Source of the DNA: Chloracidobacterium sp.
GTDB lineage: Bacteria > Acidobacteriota > Blastocatellia > Pyrinomonadales > Pyrinomonadaceae
Length of the DNA: 64,000 nucleotides
Direction: 5' to 3'
Assembly: GCA_016706275.1 (NCBI GenBank)
Contig: JADJJY010000001.1
Location: 310,001-374,000, forward strand
The notes under the pieces were generated by a model that did not search any database, had not been told where the DNA came from, and worked only from the letters and a program-made list of their open reading frames with translations. Every line of letters begins with the position of its first letter. Position 1 is the first letter of the stretch. Below are positions 28,645 to 37,130 of the stretch, in pieces. The position numbers were made by a program, and so were the translations under genes.

Positions 28645-29027
28645 TGCTCACCTCCGGCAGTTTCAAATTTCAAGTCCGTGATCTGAGCTTCGCCGCGTTC
28701 GATCTTGGTGACGGTTACTTTTTGTGCGCCGATCGAATTTTTGAGATTCGTTTCCCAATCCCATTCCGGCCGGGTGCGGCAGCAATAAAGATTAAATGTC
28801 GCGGTGCTGTGTTCGGGATAGGTGTGGCACGCGAGATGTGATTCCGTTAGCGCGATCAGGCCGGTGACGCCGCCCTCGCCTTCAAATTTGTGCCAAACCG
28901 AACCGATCGGGCGCAATCCGAGTTCGGCGATCACATTTGAAAGGATCGTCCTGATCGCATTTTCGTCGCGCAGCATTGCCTCGTCGCAACCCGTCGCTTC
29001 GATCAGCCATTCAGTTCCTACGATCAT
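28641..29027 (-). CDS. speD: S-adenosylmethionine decarboxylase (prokaryotic class 1B type)
   Basis: The enzyme makes decarboxylated SAM, the aminopropyl donor for spermidine. In this 128-residue proenzyme the self-cleavage site is E62-S63 in LTESHLACHTYPE, and Ser63 would become the pyruvoyl group. His68 and Cys83 (in LYCC) sit where the Thermotoga-type enzyme has its catalytic His and Cys. It is the first gene of the polyamine operon. It ends in an ATGA overlap with the DUF4178 gene and is divergent from the secreted propeller-like protein at 29123. Confidence 0.92.
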   Translation of the reverse strand: MIVGTEWLIEATGCDEAMLRDENAIRTILSNVIAELGLRPIGSVWHKFEGEGGVTGLIALTESHLACHTYPEHSTATFNLYCCRTRPEWDWETNLKNSIGAQKVTVTKIERGEAQITDLKFETAGGEQ

Positions 29028-29122
29028 AGGGTTAGATCCAAAAAAACTATACGCAAATTATGAATGCAAAGTTTGGAACTGCATTCTACACAACCGCGTT
29101 ATAATGCAAGGACTAGAGAAGT

Positions 29123-30073
29123 ATGTCGAACAAAACTATAGCTAAATTTTTTGCATTTGTCATACCTTTAGCCTCGATCTGTTTTCTTTTTTCGAATTGC
29201 GCGATTGTTCCGTCAAACGAACGTGAGCGTGAAGCAAATTCTCCGTTTGATCCGCCCAAGGTGATCGGCACCATAAAATCGCCCGATATCACCGAAAGCA
29301 GCGGTATCGCGGCGTCGCGTTGTCAGAATAATGTCCTGTGGACGCATAACGATTCGGGTGACGAAGCATTTATTTTTGCACTAAATATGACCGGCGAGAA
29401 CCTCGGAACGTGGAAAGTACAAAATGCCCAAAACATCGACTGGGAAGATATCGCCGCGTACAAAGACAAAAGTGGCAAGTGCTTTCTATACATCGGCGAG
29501 ATCGGCGATAACCGCGCTAAACGCCCGGAACACCCTGTTTATCGAATCTCCGAGCCGGTCATTAAGGCATCAGATGCTGCTTCAAACCGCAAAGCCCCGC
29601 TTTTGACCGAAAACGCCGAGGTTCTGCATTTTACCTACCCAGATTTTAATCAGGATGCCGAAACTTTAATGGTCCACCCGAAAACCGGAGATATCTATAT
29701 CGTTACCAAACGCGTAAGCGGCCCGGCCGGTGTTTATCGCCTACGTTCTGACTTTGGCAGCGAAGATGTAGCCAAAGCTGAGAAAATAGCTGAGATCTCG
29801 GTTCCGGCGATACCAAATGGTTTTGTGACTGGTGGTGACATTTCTCCGGATGGCCGTCATGTGGTGATATGCGATTACACACGCGCTTATGAGTGGACGC
29901 TGGTTGACGGCGATACAAATTTTGCCAATATTTGGTCACAAGAGCCTGCCTCGATCGATTTAGGTAAACGAACTATAGGCGAGGCTGTTTCCTACAACGT
30001 CGACGGCACCGCAATCTTTGCAACCAGCGAAAAAAAGAACTCACCGCTTATCGAGGCAAAACGCAGAAATTAA
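29123..30073 (+). CDS. Secreted lipoprotein, probable beta-propeller, unknown function
   Basis: This 316-residue protein has a signal peptide followed by a lipobox-like cysteine (FLFSNCAIV). The motifs ESSGIAASRCQNNVLWTHND followed by SGDEAFIFAL, then NIDWEDIAAYKD and LYIGEIGDNRAKR, recur in uncharacterised secreted proteins of several phyla. Repeated short beta segments (QDAETLMVHPKTGDIYIVTK, NGFVTGGDISPDGRHVVICD) suggest a propeller. A TATAAT -10-like box lies at 29100-29105. A convergent terminator follows the gene. Confidence 0.7.
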   Translation: MSNKTIAKFFAFVIPLASICFLFSNCAIVPSNEREREANSPFDPPKVIGTIKSPDITESSGIAASRCQNNVLWTHNDSGDEAFIFALNMTGENLGTWKVQNAQNIDWEDIAAYKDKSGKCFLYIGEIGDNRAKRPEHPVYRISEPVIKASDAASNRKAPLLTENAEVLHFTYPDFNQDAETLMVHPKTGDIYIVTKRVSGPAGVYRLRSDFGSEDVAKAEKIAEISVPAIPNGFVTGGDISPDGRHVVICDYTRAYEWTLVDGDTNFANIWSQEPASIDLGKRTIGEAVSYNVDGTAIFATSEKKNSPLIEAKRRN

Positions 30074-30074
30074 A

Positions 30075-30104
30075 AAACGCCGTACTTTTGACAGCACGGC
30101 GTTT
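30075..30104. terminator. Bidirectional terminator hairpin
   Basis: AAACGCCGT (30075-30083) pairs with ACGGCGTTT (30096-30104) across a 12-nt loop, with A- and T-rich flanks. It separates the convergent genes ending at 30073 and 30128. Confidence 0.75.
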
Positions 30105-30127
30105 CCAAATATCCACGTGTTCAGGCC

Positions 30128-31774
30128 TTATGGCGTGATCGTAAATTTACCTTTATTTTCTATCACCTGCTGCCCTTCGGTGCGAACACGATCTTTGATC
30201 AAAACCTTGATCTCATAATCCCCCGGGGTCATTCCGGCTGTCGGCAAGAGTCTGGCAAGTGTCAAACGTTGCCCTGAATCACTCATTCCGCCCCAATCTT
30301 CGGTTTGACGCAGCAGTTCCTTGCCGTCTTTTGTCAAAATATATTGCACATCGACTGCGGGTCTGAGTGTTGTTTGGTCGATCTCAGAGTTATATACCTG
30401 CAAATATATGCCGACTTCTTGGCCCTGTTTATACAAACCAGACAGGTTTGGTATCACCTTTGTGTTGCCGATGACAAACATTTGACCGATATCGCGATCG
30501 GTCGTGGTTCTCAGTTTTGAGGTCAGGACCATTGTAGACGTTGATAGTTTTTTGTCGTCATAGCGGGGAACGACAAACCCCATATTAACAATGCCTTTGT
30601 TGCCAGTTTTAACGTCGCGAACTACAACATCGACTTTATAGGTTCCCGGCGTAAGGGCGATAGCTTTTTGGTAGACAGATTTTCTATCGCGCATTTCCGA
30701 CAGTTCACTAGCCGTTGCATTTGCCGTGACGGAATCTTCAAAAATGCCGGATCTTTTGCCAGAAACGGCAGTAATACGGCCAAAGACGTTCATTTTAGCT
30801 GTTAGCAATCCGCCTGCATCTTCAAATGAGAGTTCTTTGTTATTTGTCTGGATCGTAAATGTAGTGATCACTCGATCGTCGGATTGACGAAAATAATCAA
30901 CCCGTACATCAAAGAGCAACGGGTCTTTGTCGAGTACTGATCCAGAGTCACCGCCGGCAATTCCCTGTAGATCGCTAAACTTTACTGCTGGTGGCCTTTG
31001 CAGGCCAGACATTATTTCTAACCTACGGAACGGGGAATCCTGCTCACGCATGTAATTTGTAGCCATACCGCCTCCGGTTCCGTTGACTCGGTCGGCTTTA
31101 TTCGTGAGTCCAAGCTGTTCTGATGCCGTTAGGCCAGCCCCCGGCACCATACGCAATGCATCTTTTTCACTGGCGTTTTGAGCCATACGATACTCGCCTG
31201 TGCCGGAAGGGTCAACAAACTCTATCTCGAGTCCGTCGCCTACGCCTTCCAAATGACGATAAAACCAAGTCTCAAACGGGTATGTCGTTGTCGAACCCCC
31301 ACCCTCATAGCTAGGACGGTCGTATGCTCCGCCGGCAGGACGACTTTCGACCGAATCGGGTTTGCCCCAGGCGATATACACGCGCCCACGGTCAGTTTTC
31401 CATCCCGGTATGCCTGAGGTAAACTTTTCATTTGCGTAAGCGATCCGTTCGTAATACTCTTCGCGATATTCGTTTTCTTCTGTATCGGGATCCGGATCAC
31501 GCCTGCGCCAAAAACTTTCGATAAAGTTCTCACGTTCTTCGTCAGTTGCAAGAGCCTTAAAGGCCTTTCGCTCTTCATTGGTGATGATGTATGCCACATC
31601 ATTTTCAAGCCATTTCTTGTAGGCCTGTTTCAACTCGGGCTTAACATTGCGCGGATTGTCGTTTGGGTCGCCGGATTTAGTTTTGTCCGGCGGTTGGGCC
31701 AATAGTACGCCGGCGGTTAGGCAAAGCATAAAAGCCGCAAGCAATGTGATCTGAAAATTTCTAACTCTCAACAT
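30128..31774 (-). CDS. GWxTD domain-containing secreted protein
   Basis: The signal peptide is MLRVRNFQITLLAAFMLCLT with cleavage near LLAQ. The conserved domain spans about 55-160: KKWLENDVAYIITNEERKAF, FIESFWRRRDPDPDTEENEY, and GIPGWKTDRGRVYIAWGKPD, which carries the family's name-giving GWxTD. The C-terminal half is beta-sandwich-like. Such proteins are numerous in Acidobacteria and Bacteroidetes/Chlorobi; the function is unknown. The ATG at 31774 is preferred over one at 31804 because the signal peptide starts there and GGAG lies 10 bp upstream. Confidence 0.88.
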   Translation of the reverse strand: MLRVRNFQITLLAAFMLCLTAGVLLAQPPDKTKSGDPNDNPRNVKPELKQAYKKWLENDVAYIITNEERKAFKALATDEERENFIESFWRRRDPDPDTEENEYREEYYERIAYANEKFTSGIPGWKTDRGRVYIAWGKPDSVESRPAGGAYDRPSYEGGGSTTTYPFETWFYRHLEGVGDGLEIEFVDPSGTGEYRMAQNASEKDALRMVPGAGLTASEQLGLTNKADRVNGTGGGMATNYMREQDSPFRRLEIMSGLQRPPAVKFSDLQGIAGGDSGSVLDKDPLLFDVRVDYFRQSDDRVITTFTIQTNNKELSFEDAGGLLTAKMNVFGRITAVSGKRSGIFEDSVTANATASELSEMRDRKSVYQKAIALTPGTYKVDVVVRDVKTGNKGIVNMGFVVPRYDDKKLSTSTMVLTSKLRTTTDRDIGQMFVIGNTKVIPNLSGLYKQGQEVGIYLQVYNSEIDQTTLRPAVDVQYILTKDGKELLRQTEDWGGMSDSGQRLTLARLLPTAGMTPGDYEIKVLIKDRVRTEGQQVIENKGKFTITP

Positions 31775-31899
31775 AACGGTAAAACTCCATCTTTTGCGTA
31801 GCACTCAGGGCCGCATATCCACACGTTTTCGTAACCTTATGATTCTAAGCGCTAAACCCTACTATTTCAAGATGCAAAATGGGTCGTTTCAGGTTGCTT

Positions 31900-32967
31900 T
31901 TAGTCAAGTGCCGCGGCCTCAGCATCACTCTGACGTTTCTTGCCAAAAAACCATGCGATGAAAATTGATATGACATACAATCCCATCATCGGAGTCGCAA
32001 AAAGCATCATGTTAGGTATGTCACCGGTCGGCGAAACAACCGCTGCTACTATCAAAATGACAACCAGCGAAATTTTCCAGCTTCTAACAAGTAATCCCGC
32101 CGAAACGATCCCGATCCGTGCCAATACATAGGTAATTGCCGGCATCTGAAAGATCAATCCCATCGCAAGCATTATTATTGTTATGAGGTCTAGATAATCG
32201 CTCGCTCGCAGCAGTAATTGAAATTCGCCCTGCCCAAGATTTAGCAAGTAATTTGCCGCAGGTGGAAACAGAATGTAATACGCAAAGGCCGCTCCGATAA
32301 CAAACGATACGGTCGACAACCCTATAAACGGCGTTACATACGAACGCTCATGTTTATACAGTGCGGGCGAGATAAACATCCATATCTGCCATAAAAGCAA
32401 AGGTATCGAAAACGCGATCGCCGAATACATCGACACCGTCACATACATTGTGAACTGCTCCTGCGCAGTGGTGACGATCATCCTTTCGTCGGCATTTGGT
32501 TCGCTTTTCGCAAGCTCTTCAAACTTGATCGGCAACCGGACGCCTTTAGGAACGATGGCATTACTCGTTATTAAGGGTTCAGTTGTAAACAATCCCAGCT
32601 TACCTTCGGAATCTTTTGCTACCTCCGCAAGAACAGATGCACCAGGCGAAACGACGGTTGAACCAAGGTTCGTCGGCTTATCAAAAATATAACGTCCGCT
32701 GTCACCGACTTTTAGCTCTTCTAGCGGTAGGATTCGCTCCTGGCCGGTAATGCCGGTTTGTGGTAATTCGTTTCGGGCTGCTTCGGAAAGGGCTTTTCTA
32801 ATGGGGACGCTGAGAAATTGATATATCTTGCCTGACAAAAACCAACAGCCAGTAAACGCTATAACGATAATAATTACAGAGGTTACTAGCCGTTTGCGCA
32901 ACTCGTCCAGATGTTCGAGAAACGACATCTGTCCGCCCGGTTCAAGCTCTTTTTCCAGTTCTTCCAT
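31900..32967 (-). CDS. tatC: Sec-independent translocase subunit TatC with a large periplasmic insertion
   Basis: TatC recognises twin-arginine signals and forms the receptor complex with TatB. Family features are MSFLEHLDELRKRLV at the N-terminus, TAQEQFTMYVTVSMYSAIAF, FISPALYKHER, and the later helices with FPPAANYLL and VVSPTGDIPNMMLFATPM. At 355 residues it is about 100 longer than usual. The extra sequence (about residues 62-162) lies between TM1 and TM2, where the short first periplasmic loop normally is. It is 6 bp downstream of the TatA/B gene. Confidence 0.95.
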   Translation of the reverse strand: MEELEKELEPGGQMSFLEHLDELRKRLVTSVIIIVIAFTGCWFLSGKIYQFLSVPIRKALSEAARNELPQTGITGQERILPLEELKVGDSGRYIFDKPTNLGSTVVSPGASVLAEVAKDSEGKLGLFTTEPLITSNAIVPKGVRLPIKFEELAKSEPNADERMIVTTAQEQFTMYVTVSMYSAIAFSIPLLLWQIWMFISPALYKHERSYVTPFIGLSTVSFVIGAAFAYYILFPPAANYLLNLGQGEFQLLLRASDYLDLITIIMLAMGLIFQMPAITYVLARIGIVSAGLLVRSWKISLVVILIVAAVVSPTGDIPNMMLFATPMMGLYVISIFIAWFFGKKRQSDAEAAALD

Positions 32968-32973
32968 TCGGCG

Positions 32974-33384
32974 CTAAAGCCAAGTCTTTTTATCGTTTGT
33001 GGTTTCGACGGTCTCGAGCTTTTCGGTGGTTTCAGTACTGTCCGCTTTGGCTTTTAATTCTTCAAACTTTGCCGGATCCATTTCTTTTATTTGCGGTGCG
33101 TTTGGAGCAGCGTCTTTGGTCGCAACATCGATCGATTCAGTTCTGGCGACAGGTTGTTCGGCTTCGAGAGCGTTTATGTCCAGAGCCTTTGCTTCTTCTT
33201 CGAAATTTACCTCGCGCTGCCATGTTTCCTTAAACTCACTCGCGGTCCCGCGAAACTCAGCCATGATCTTGCCAACCTTTTTTGCGATCTCAGGTAAACG
33301 GCGCGGACCAAGAAAGATCAGAGCGATAATGCCAATAAGCATCAACTCTGAAGTTCCTATAGATTCGAAGATGAATAAATACAA
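32974..33384 (-). CDS. tatA: TatA/TatB-family translocase subunit
   Basis: This 136-residue protein has a single N-terminal helix with SELMLIGIIALIFLGPRRLP, an amphipathic helix (EIAKKVGKIMAEFRGTASEF) and a long acidic tail. The Glu in the transmembrane helix and the GPRRLP hinge are closer to TatB than TatA, but single bifunctional proteins exist. It lies in a minus-strand run parA-parB-tatA-tatC near the origin. Substrates with RR signals in this window include the proteins at 6064 and 23066. Confidence 0.88.
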   Translation of the reverse strand: MYLFIFESIGTSELMLIGIIALIFLGPRRLPEIAKKVGKIMAEFRGTASEFKETWQREVNFEEEAKALDINALEAEQPVARTESIDVATKDAAPNAPQIKEMDPAKFEELKAKADSTETTEKLETVETTNDKKTWL

Positions 33385-33441
33385 CTAATTAACCTCGATC
33401 AAATAACCTTCTTAAACCCTATCAGTCTACCACTACGTCTT

Positions 33442-34305
33442 TTATTTCTTGATCAAAAGTTGAAAAATACGGTCAAGATCGTCGGTTCCGTAATACTCTA
33501 TCTCGATCTTACCGCCCGCACCTTTTTTACCGGCAATGATCTTAACGTTTGTGTTCAACGACCGCATAAGTTTGGTCTCAGCCGCCTTTACATTGGCATC
33601 AACTGTGCGAATAACCCCTTTGTTTTCAGATATTTGCGGTGATTTGACTGCTTTCTTTACCGCCCTTTCTGTTTCGCGAACGGACCACCCTTTGTCGATG
33701 GCTTCGTTTGCCAGGCGCCGCTGGATCTTAGGGTCGTCGGTCATCATTAACGCCCGCCCGTGCCCCGCAGATAGGCCGCCCTCCTCGATAACACGCTGTA
33801 TCTCACCCGGTAGGCGGAGCAATCGCATTGAGGTCGTAATGATCGTCCGGTCTTTCCCGACCCGCTCCGCCACCATTTCTTGCGTAAGCCCTAGCGTGTC
33901 GATCAGCTTGCGATATGCCTTGGCTTCTTCGATCGGGTTTAGCTCTTGCCGCTGAATGTTTTCGACCAGTGCGAGCTCTAGCAGTTTGTCGTCGGATACT
34001 TCTTTAACAACAGCGGGTATCCGTCTGAGGCCCGCACGCTGCGAAGCCCGCCACCGACGTTCGCCCGCGACGATCTGATAGCGGCCGCCGATCTGCCGAA
34101 GCACGATCGGCTGAACGACGCCGTTTGCACGGATCGACTGGGCAAGCTCTTCTAAGTTGGCCTCGGTAAACCGTGTCCTAGGCTGGTCTGGATTTGGCTC
34201 GATCAGATCGATGTCGATCTCGGGGCTTATCGCCTCTTGCTGAGCAGCCGGTTTCTCGTCACCAAGTAACGCGCTCAATCCACGGCCAAGTGTTTGTCTA
34301 GCCAT
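33442..34305 (-). CDS. parB: Chromosome partitioning protein ParB
   Basis: ParB is a CTPase DNA clamp that loads at parS and spreads. The 287-residue protein contains the N-terminal nuclease-like/CTP-binding motif (IRANGVVQPIVLRQIGGRYQ, IVAGERRWRASQRAG), ELALVENIQRQELNPIEEA and the HTH (LTQEMVAERVGKDRTIITTS). The C-terminal dimerisation segment follows (KGAGGKIEIEYYGTDDLDRI). The start overlaps parA by 8 bp. Candidate parS sites lie upstream of parA at 35120-35166. Confidence 0.96.
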   Translation of the reverse strand: MARQTLGRGLSALLGDEKPAAQQEAISPEIDIDLIEPNPDQPRTRFTEANLEELAQSIRANGVVQPIVLRQIGGRYQIVAGERRWRASQRAGLRRIPAVVKEVSDDKLLELALVENIQRQELNPIEEAKAYRKLIDTLGLTQEMVAERVGKDRTIITTSMRLLRLPGEIQRVIEEGGLSAGHGRALMMTDDPKIQRRLANEAIDKGWSVRETERAVKKAVKSPQISENKGVIRTVDANVKAAETKLMRSLNTNVKIIAGKKGAGGKIEIEYYGTDDLDRIFQLLIKK

Positions 34306-35059
34306 TTTTTATGATCTCCTTAGCAAGCTCAACGTAAGCCTCCGCCCCACGTGATCTGGGGTCGTAGAGCAGAATCGGCTTACCAAAACTCGGGGCCTCA
34401 GCGAGGCGAACGTTTCGTGGAATAACTGTTTTCAAAACCTGCGAACCATAAAAATCACGAAGGTCTTTTGCAACGGCCGCCGAAAGATTCGTCCTCTCGT
34501 CGTACATCGTCAAAAGCAGTCCCTCGATAGTTAGCTCAGGGTTCAACTCGCGACGAAGCCTCGCAAGCGTATCAAAAAGCTCTGTCACACCCTCAAGCGC
34601 GTAATATTCGCATTGAATCGGGACAAGGAGAGAATCCGCCGCAGTCAATCCATTGATGGTCAAGATACCAAGCGAAGGCGGGCAGTCGACGAGGATGTAA
34701 TGAAAATACTCTTTTACATTGACCAGTATCTCTTTGAGAGCGAAATTGCGGTTAGTTTGTCCGACTAGTTCGACTTCGGCTCCGGCTAAGTTCTTATCCG
34801 CAGGTAAAACCCACATTGTTGGAATTTCTGTCGGCAGAACCATGTCGCGGACTGAGTCGCCCGAAATAAGCGCGTCGTAGAGTGTTTTTCGCACAACATT
34901 GCGAGTAATGCCCGCTCCTGACGTAGCGTTTGCCTGCGGATCAGCGTCCACAAGCAGCACTTTTTTACCCTCTGCCGCCAAGGCTGCAGCTAGGTTTACT
35001 GATGTGGTGGTCTTTCCAACACCACCTTTCTGATTTGCTATTGCAATTATTCTTCCCAT
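34298..35059 (-). CDS. parA: Chromosome partitioning ATPase ParA (Soj)
   Basis: This 253-residue Walker-type ATPase has the deviant Walker A KGGVGKTTTSVNLAAALA at 11-28, LLVDADPQANATSG (A') and HYILVDCPPSLGILTIN (B). The length and lack of an N-terminal HTH make it the chromosomal Soj type. It moves ParB-parS complexes along the nucleoid. The usual neighbour rsmG is absent between it and mnmG; a 120-bp gap with two parS-like palindromes lies there instead. Confidence 0.97.
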   Translation of the reverse strand: MGRIIAIANQKGGVGKTTTSVNLAAALAAEGKKVLLVDADPQANATSGAGITRNVVRKTLYDALISGDSVRDMVLPTEIPTMWVLPADKNLAGAEVELVGQTNRNFALKEILVNVKEYFHYILVDCPPSLGILTINGLTAADSLLVPIQCEYYALEGVTELFDTLARLRRELNPELTIEGLLLTMYDERTNLSAAVAKDLRDFYGSQVLKTVIPRNVRLAEAPSFGKPILLYDPRSRGAEAYVELAKEIIKNG

Positions 35060-35119
35060 GCTTCCCTGAAACGTGAATTTCTAAGGTAGCACAGCGCCAA
35101 AGCAATACCGAAACCGAAA

Positions 35120-35135
35120 TGTGGCACGTCCCACA
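35120..35135. promoter_or_regulatory. parS: parS-like site 1 (one mismatch)
   Basis: TGTGGCACGTCCCACA differs from a perfect palindrome only at position 11. It keeps the TGT...ACA ends and central CACGT of the canonical parS TGTTTCACGTGAAACA. It lies in the mnmG-parA gap. Confidence 0.65.
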
Positions 35136-35150
35136 TTTTTACGGTTTGGA

Positions 35151-35166
35151 TGTGGCACGTGCCACA
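35151..35166. promoter_or_regulatory. parS: parS-like site 2 (perfect palindrome)
   Basis: TGTGGCACGTGCCACA is a perfect 16-bp palindrome with the CACGTG core and TGT/ACA ends of canonical parS, but GG/CC at positions 4-5 and 12-13 instead of TT/AA. It starts 31 bp after site 1, about three helical turns, so both face the same side. It lies 92 bp upstream of the parA start. Confidence 0.75.
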
Positions 35167-35179
35167 ATTTGCGTGATTG

Positions 35180-37069
35180 TTAGTTTTGACCCGGGCCGGA
35201 GGGTGTTTGCGCGGTCAGGTGAACAAGAACCGTTGAGATCGCCGCCGGGGTAAGGCCAGCGATAGTGCGTACTTGTCCAAAATTACGCGGGCGGGCACGT
35301 TCGAGGCGCTCGACCATTTCATTAGAAAGTCCGCTGATATTGTCGAATCTAAAGCTTTCAGGTACTTTTAACGCGTCGTGATGGTTCACACGCTCAGTTG
35401 CGGCTTTTTGCTTTTCGATATAGCCGCTGTAGAGAGAGTCAGCAAGAGCGGTTTCAAGTTCGGCTAATTTCAAGTCGGACCGCATTTCTTCCGGAAGTAA
35501 TTTATATACGAGATCCGCCTTCACCCCCTGCCGCATCGCCAATTGCGACAGAGTGATCGAATCACCGAGATCGGCGTCTAAAATCTGCGAAATGCTCGCA
35601 TATTCAACCGAAGAGCGTTTGAACCGGGTAAAATCGAGCGTGTTTCGGAGGTTTGCGATGCGGTCGCGTTTGTGATTGAATCGTTCCCAATCCGTATCCC
35701 CGACAAGCCCCGCTTCCCGGCCTTTTGGCGACAATCGCTCATCTGCGTTGTCATGCCGCAATGTAAGCCTTGCCTCCGCCCGCGATGTGAACAAACGATA
35801 GGGTTCGTCGACACCGTGTCTGATCAGATCATCTGCAAGCACGCCGATATATGCTTCGTCTCGCTGTAAAACAAAGGGCTCGCGGCCCTGCACGGTAAAC
35901 GCGGCGTTGATACCGGCGAGCAAACCCTGACAAGCAGCTTCTTCGTAGCCGGTCGTGCCATTGATCTGCCCTGCCAGGAAAAGCCCGTCCATCCGCGTCG
36001 AGGCCATCGTCGGCCGTAGTTCTCGGGGATCGACAAAATCGTATTCGATCGCATAACCGGGTCGTATGATTTGCACGCTCTCAAATCCCTCGACCATTCT
36101 GAGCAGCTCGAGTTGGAGGTCGGACGGTAGCGAGGTGGAAAATCCGTTTAGATAAACCTCGTGCGTGTTATGCCCTTCTGGTTCGAGGAATAACTGGTGC
36201 CGGTCCTTGTCGGCAAATTTTACAACCTTGTCCTCGATCGATGGGCAATATCGCGGGCCGATGCCGGTGATCTTGCCGGAATACAGCGGCGACTGGTGCA
36301 GATTGTCACGGATAGTCTGATGCAGACGCTCGCTCGTATATCCTATAAAACACTGTATCTGCGGCTGATCGATCTTGTCGGTCGCGAATGAAAATGCCAC
36401 AGGTTTCTCATCGGGCGGTTGGGCCTCAAATGCGTCCCAGTCGATAGTGCGTCCGTCGAGCCTCGGCGGTGTCCCTGTTTTGAGACGACCGACGGGAAAT
36501 CCGTGACGCTTGAGGCTCTCGGCGAGCTCGATAGAGGCCGGTTCCCCGGCACGTCCGGCTGAGAATGTTTTACGGCCCGTGTGGATGGTGCCATTTAGAA
36601 ATGTACCGGTCGCGACGATCACGGCCTTTGCTCCAAATCGACGTGAATCTTGCATTTCTACACCTGTAACCTTATTGTTTTCAACAATTAGATCAACAAC
36701 AACACCTTGTCGTAGGTGTAGGTCAGGCGTGGCTTCGAGCACGCGGCGCATCTCTGTTCGGTACAAGGCACGGTCAGCCTGAGCACGCGGACTTTGAACT
36801 GCTGGCCCACGCGAACGGTTTAGCAAGCGAAACTGGATCCCTGTCCGGTCGATAACACGGCCCATGATTCCGCCAAGAGCATCTATCTCACGAACAACGT
36901 GCCCCTTGGCAATACCGCCGACTGCCGGATTGCAGGACATCTGGCCGATCAGGTCGAGGTTTATCGTGACAAGAGCGGTCCGCGCACCAAGACGCGCCGA
37001 GGCAGACGCCGCTTCGCAGCCCGCGTGCCCCGCACCGATCACTATCACATCAAAACTCTCGTCAAACAT
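35180..37069 (-). CDS. mnmG: tRNA uridine 5-carboxymethylaminomethyl modification enzyme MnmG (GidA)
   Basis: With MnmE this FAD enzyme installs cmnm5 at U34 of several tRNAs. The 629-residue protein shows the FAD motif DVIVIGAGHAGCEAASASAR, GTFLNGTIHTGRKTF, the active-site region RLKTGTPPRLDGRTID and YCPSIEDKVVKF. The C-terminal MnmE-interacting helices (SNEMVERLERARPRNFGQVR) are intact. ATG 37069 is chosen (MFDESFDV...); an upstream ATG at 37108 would add 13 residues with no family match. mnmE lies on the same strand but two exported hydrolase genes intervene. Confidence 0.97.
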   Translation of the reverse strand: MFDESFDVIVIGAGHAGCEAASASARLGARTALVTINLDLIGQMSCNPAVGGIAKGHVVREIDALGGIMGRVIDRTGIQFRLLNRSRGPAVQSPRAQADRALYRTEMRRVLEATPDLHLRQGVVVDLIVENNKVTGVEMQDSRRFGAKAVIVATGTFLNGTIHTGRKTFSAGRAGEPASIELAESLKRHGFPVGRLKTGTPPRLDGRTIDWDAFEAQPPDEKPVAFSFATDKIDQPQIQCFIGYTSERLHQTIRDNLHQSPLYSGKITGIGPRYCPSIEDKVVKFADKDRHQLFLEPEGHNTHEVYLNGFSTSLPSDLQLELLRMVEGFESVQIIRPGYAIEYDFVDPRELRPTMASTRMDGLFLAGQINGTTGYEEAACQGLLAGINAAFTVQGREPFVLQRDEAYIGVLADDLIRHGVDEPYRLFTSRAEARLTLRHDNADERLSPKGREAGLVGDTDWERFNHKRDRIANLRNTLDFTRFKRSSVEYASISQILDADLGDSITLSQLAMRQGVKADLVYKLLPEEMRSDLKLAELETALADSLYSGYIEKQKAATERVNHHDALKVPESFRFDNISGLSNEMVERLERARPRNFGQVRTIAGLTPAAISTVLVHLTAQTPSGPGQN

Positions 37070-37130
37070 AATTCCGCACGCCAAAAAGCCGAATATAGAC
37101 CGTATCAATCACTACAGGGTTCGTCAAGAC

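Noticed and set aside
22021..29027. Polyamine operon as a defence island
   Set aside because: No effector, nuclease or phage-sensing domain is present; metabolic and membrane functions explain the genes better.
35060..35119. Further parS candidate in the TGAAACGTGAATTTC stretch near 35067
   Set aside because: It lacks the CACGTG core and the palindromic ends.
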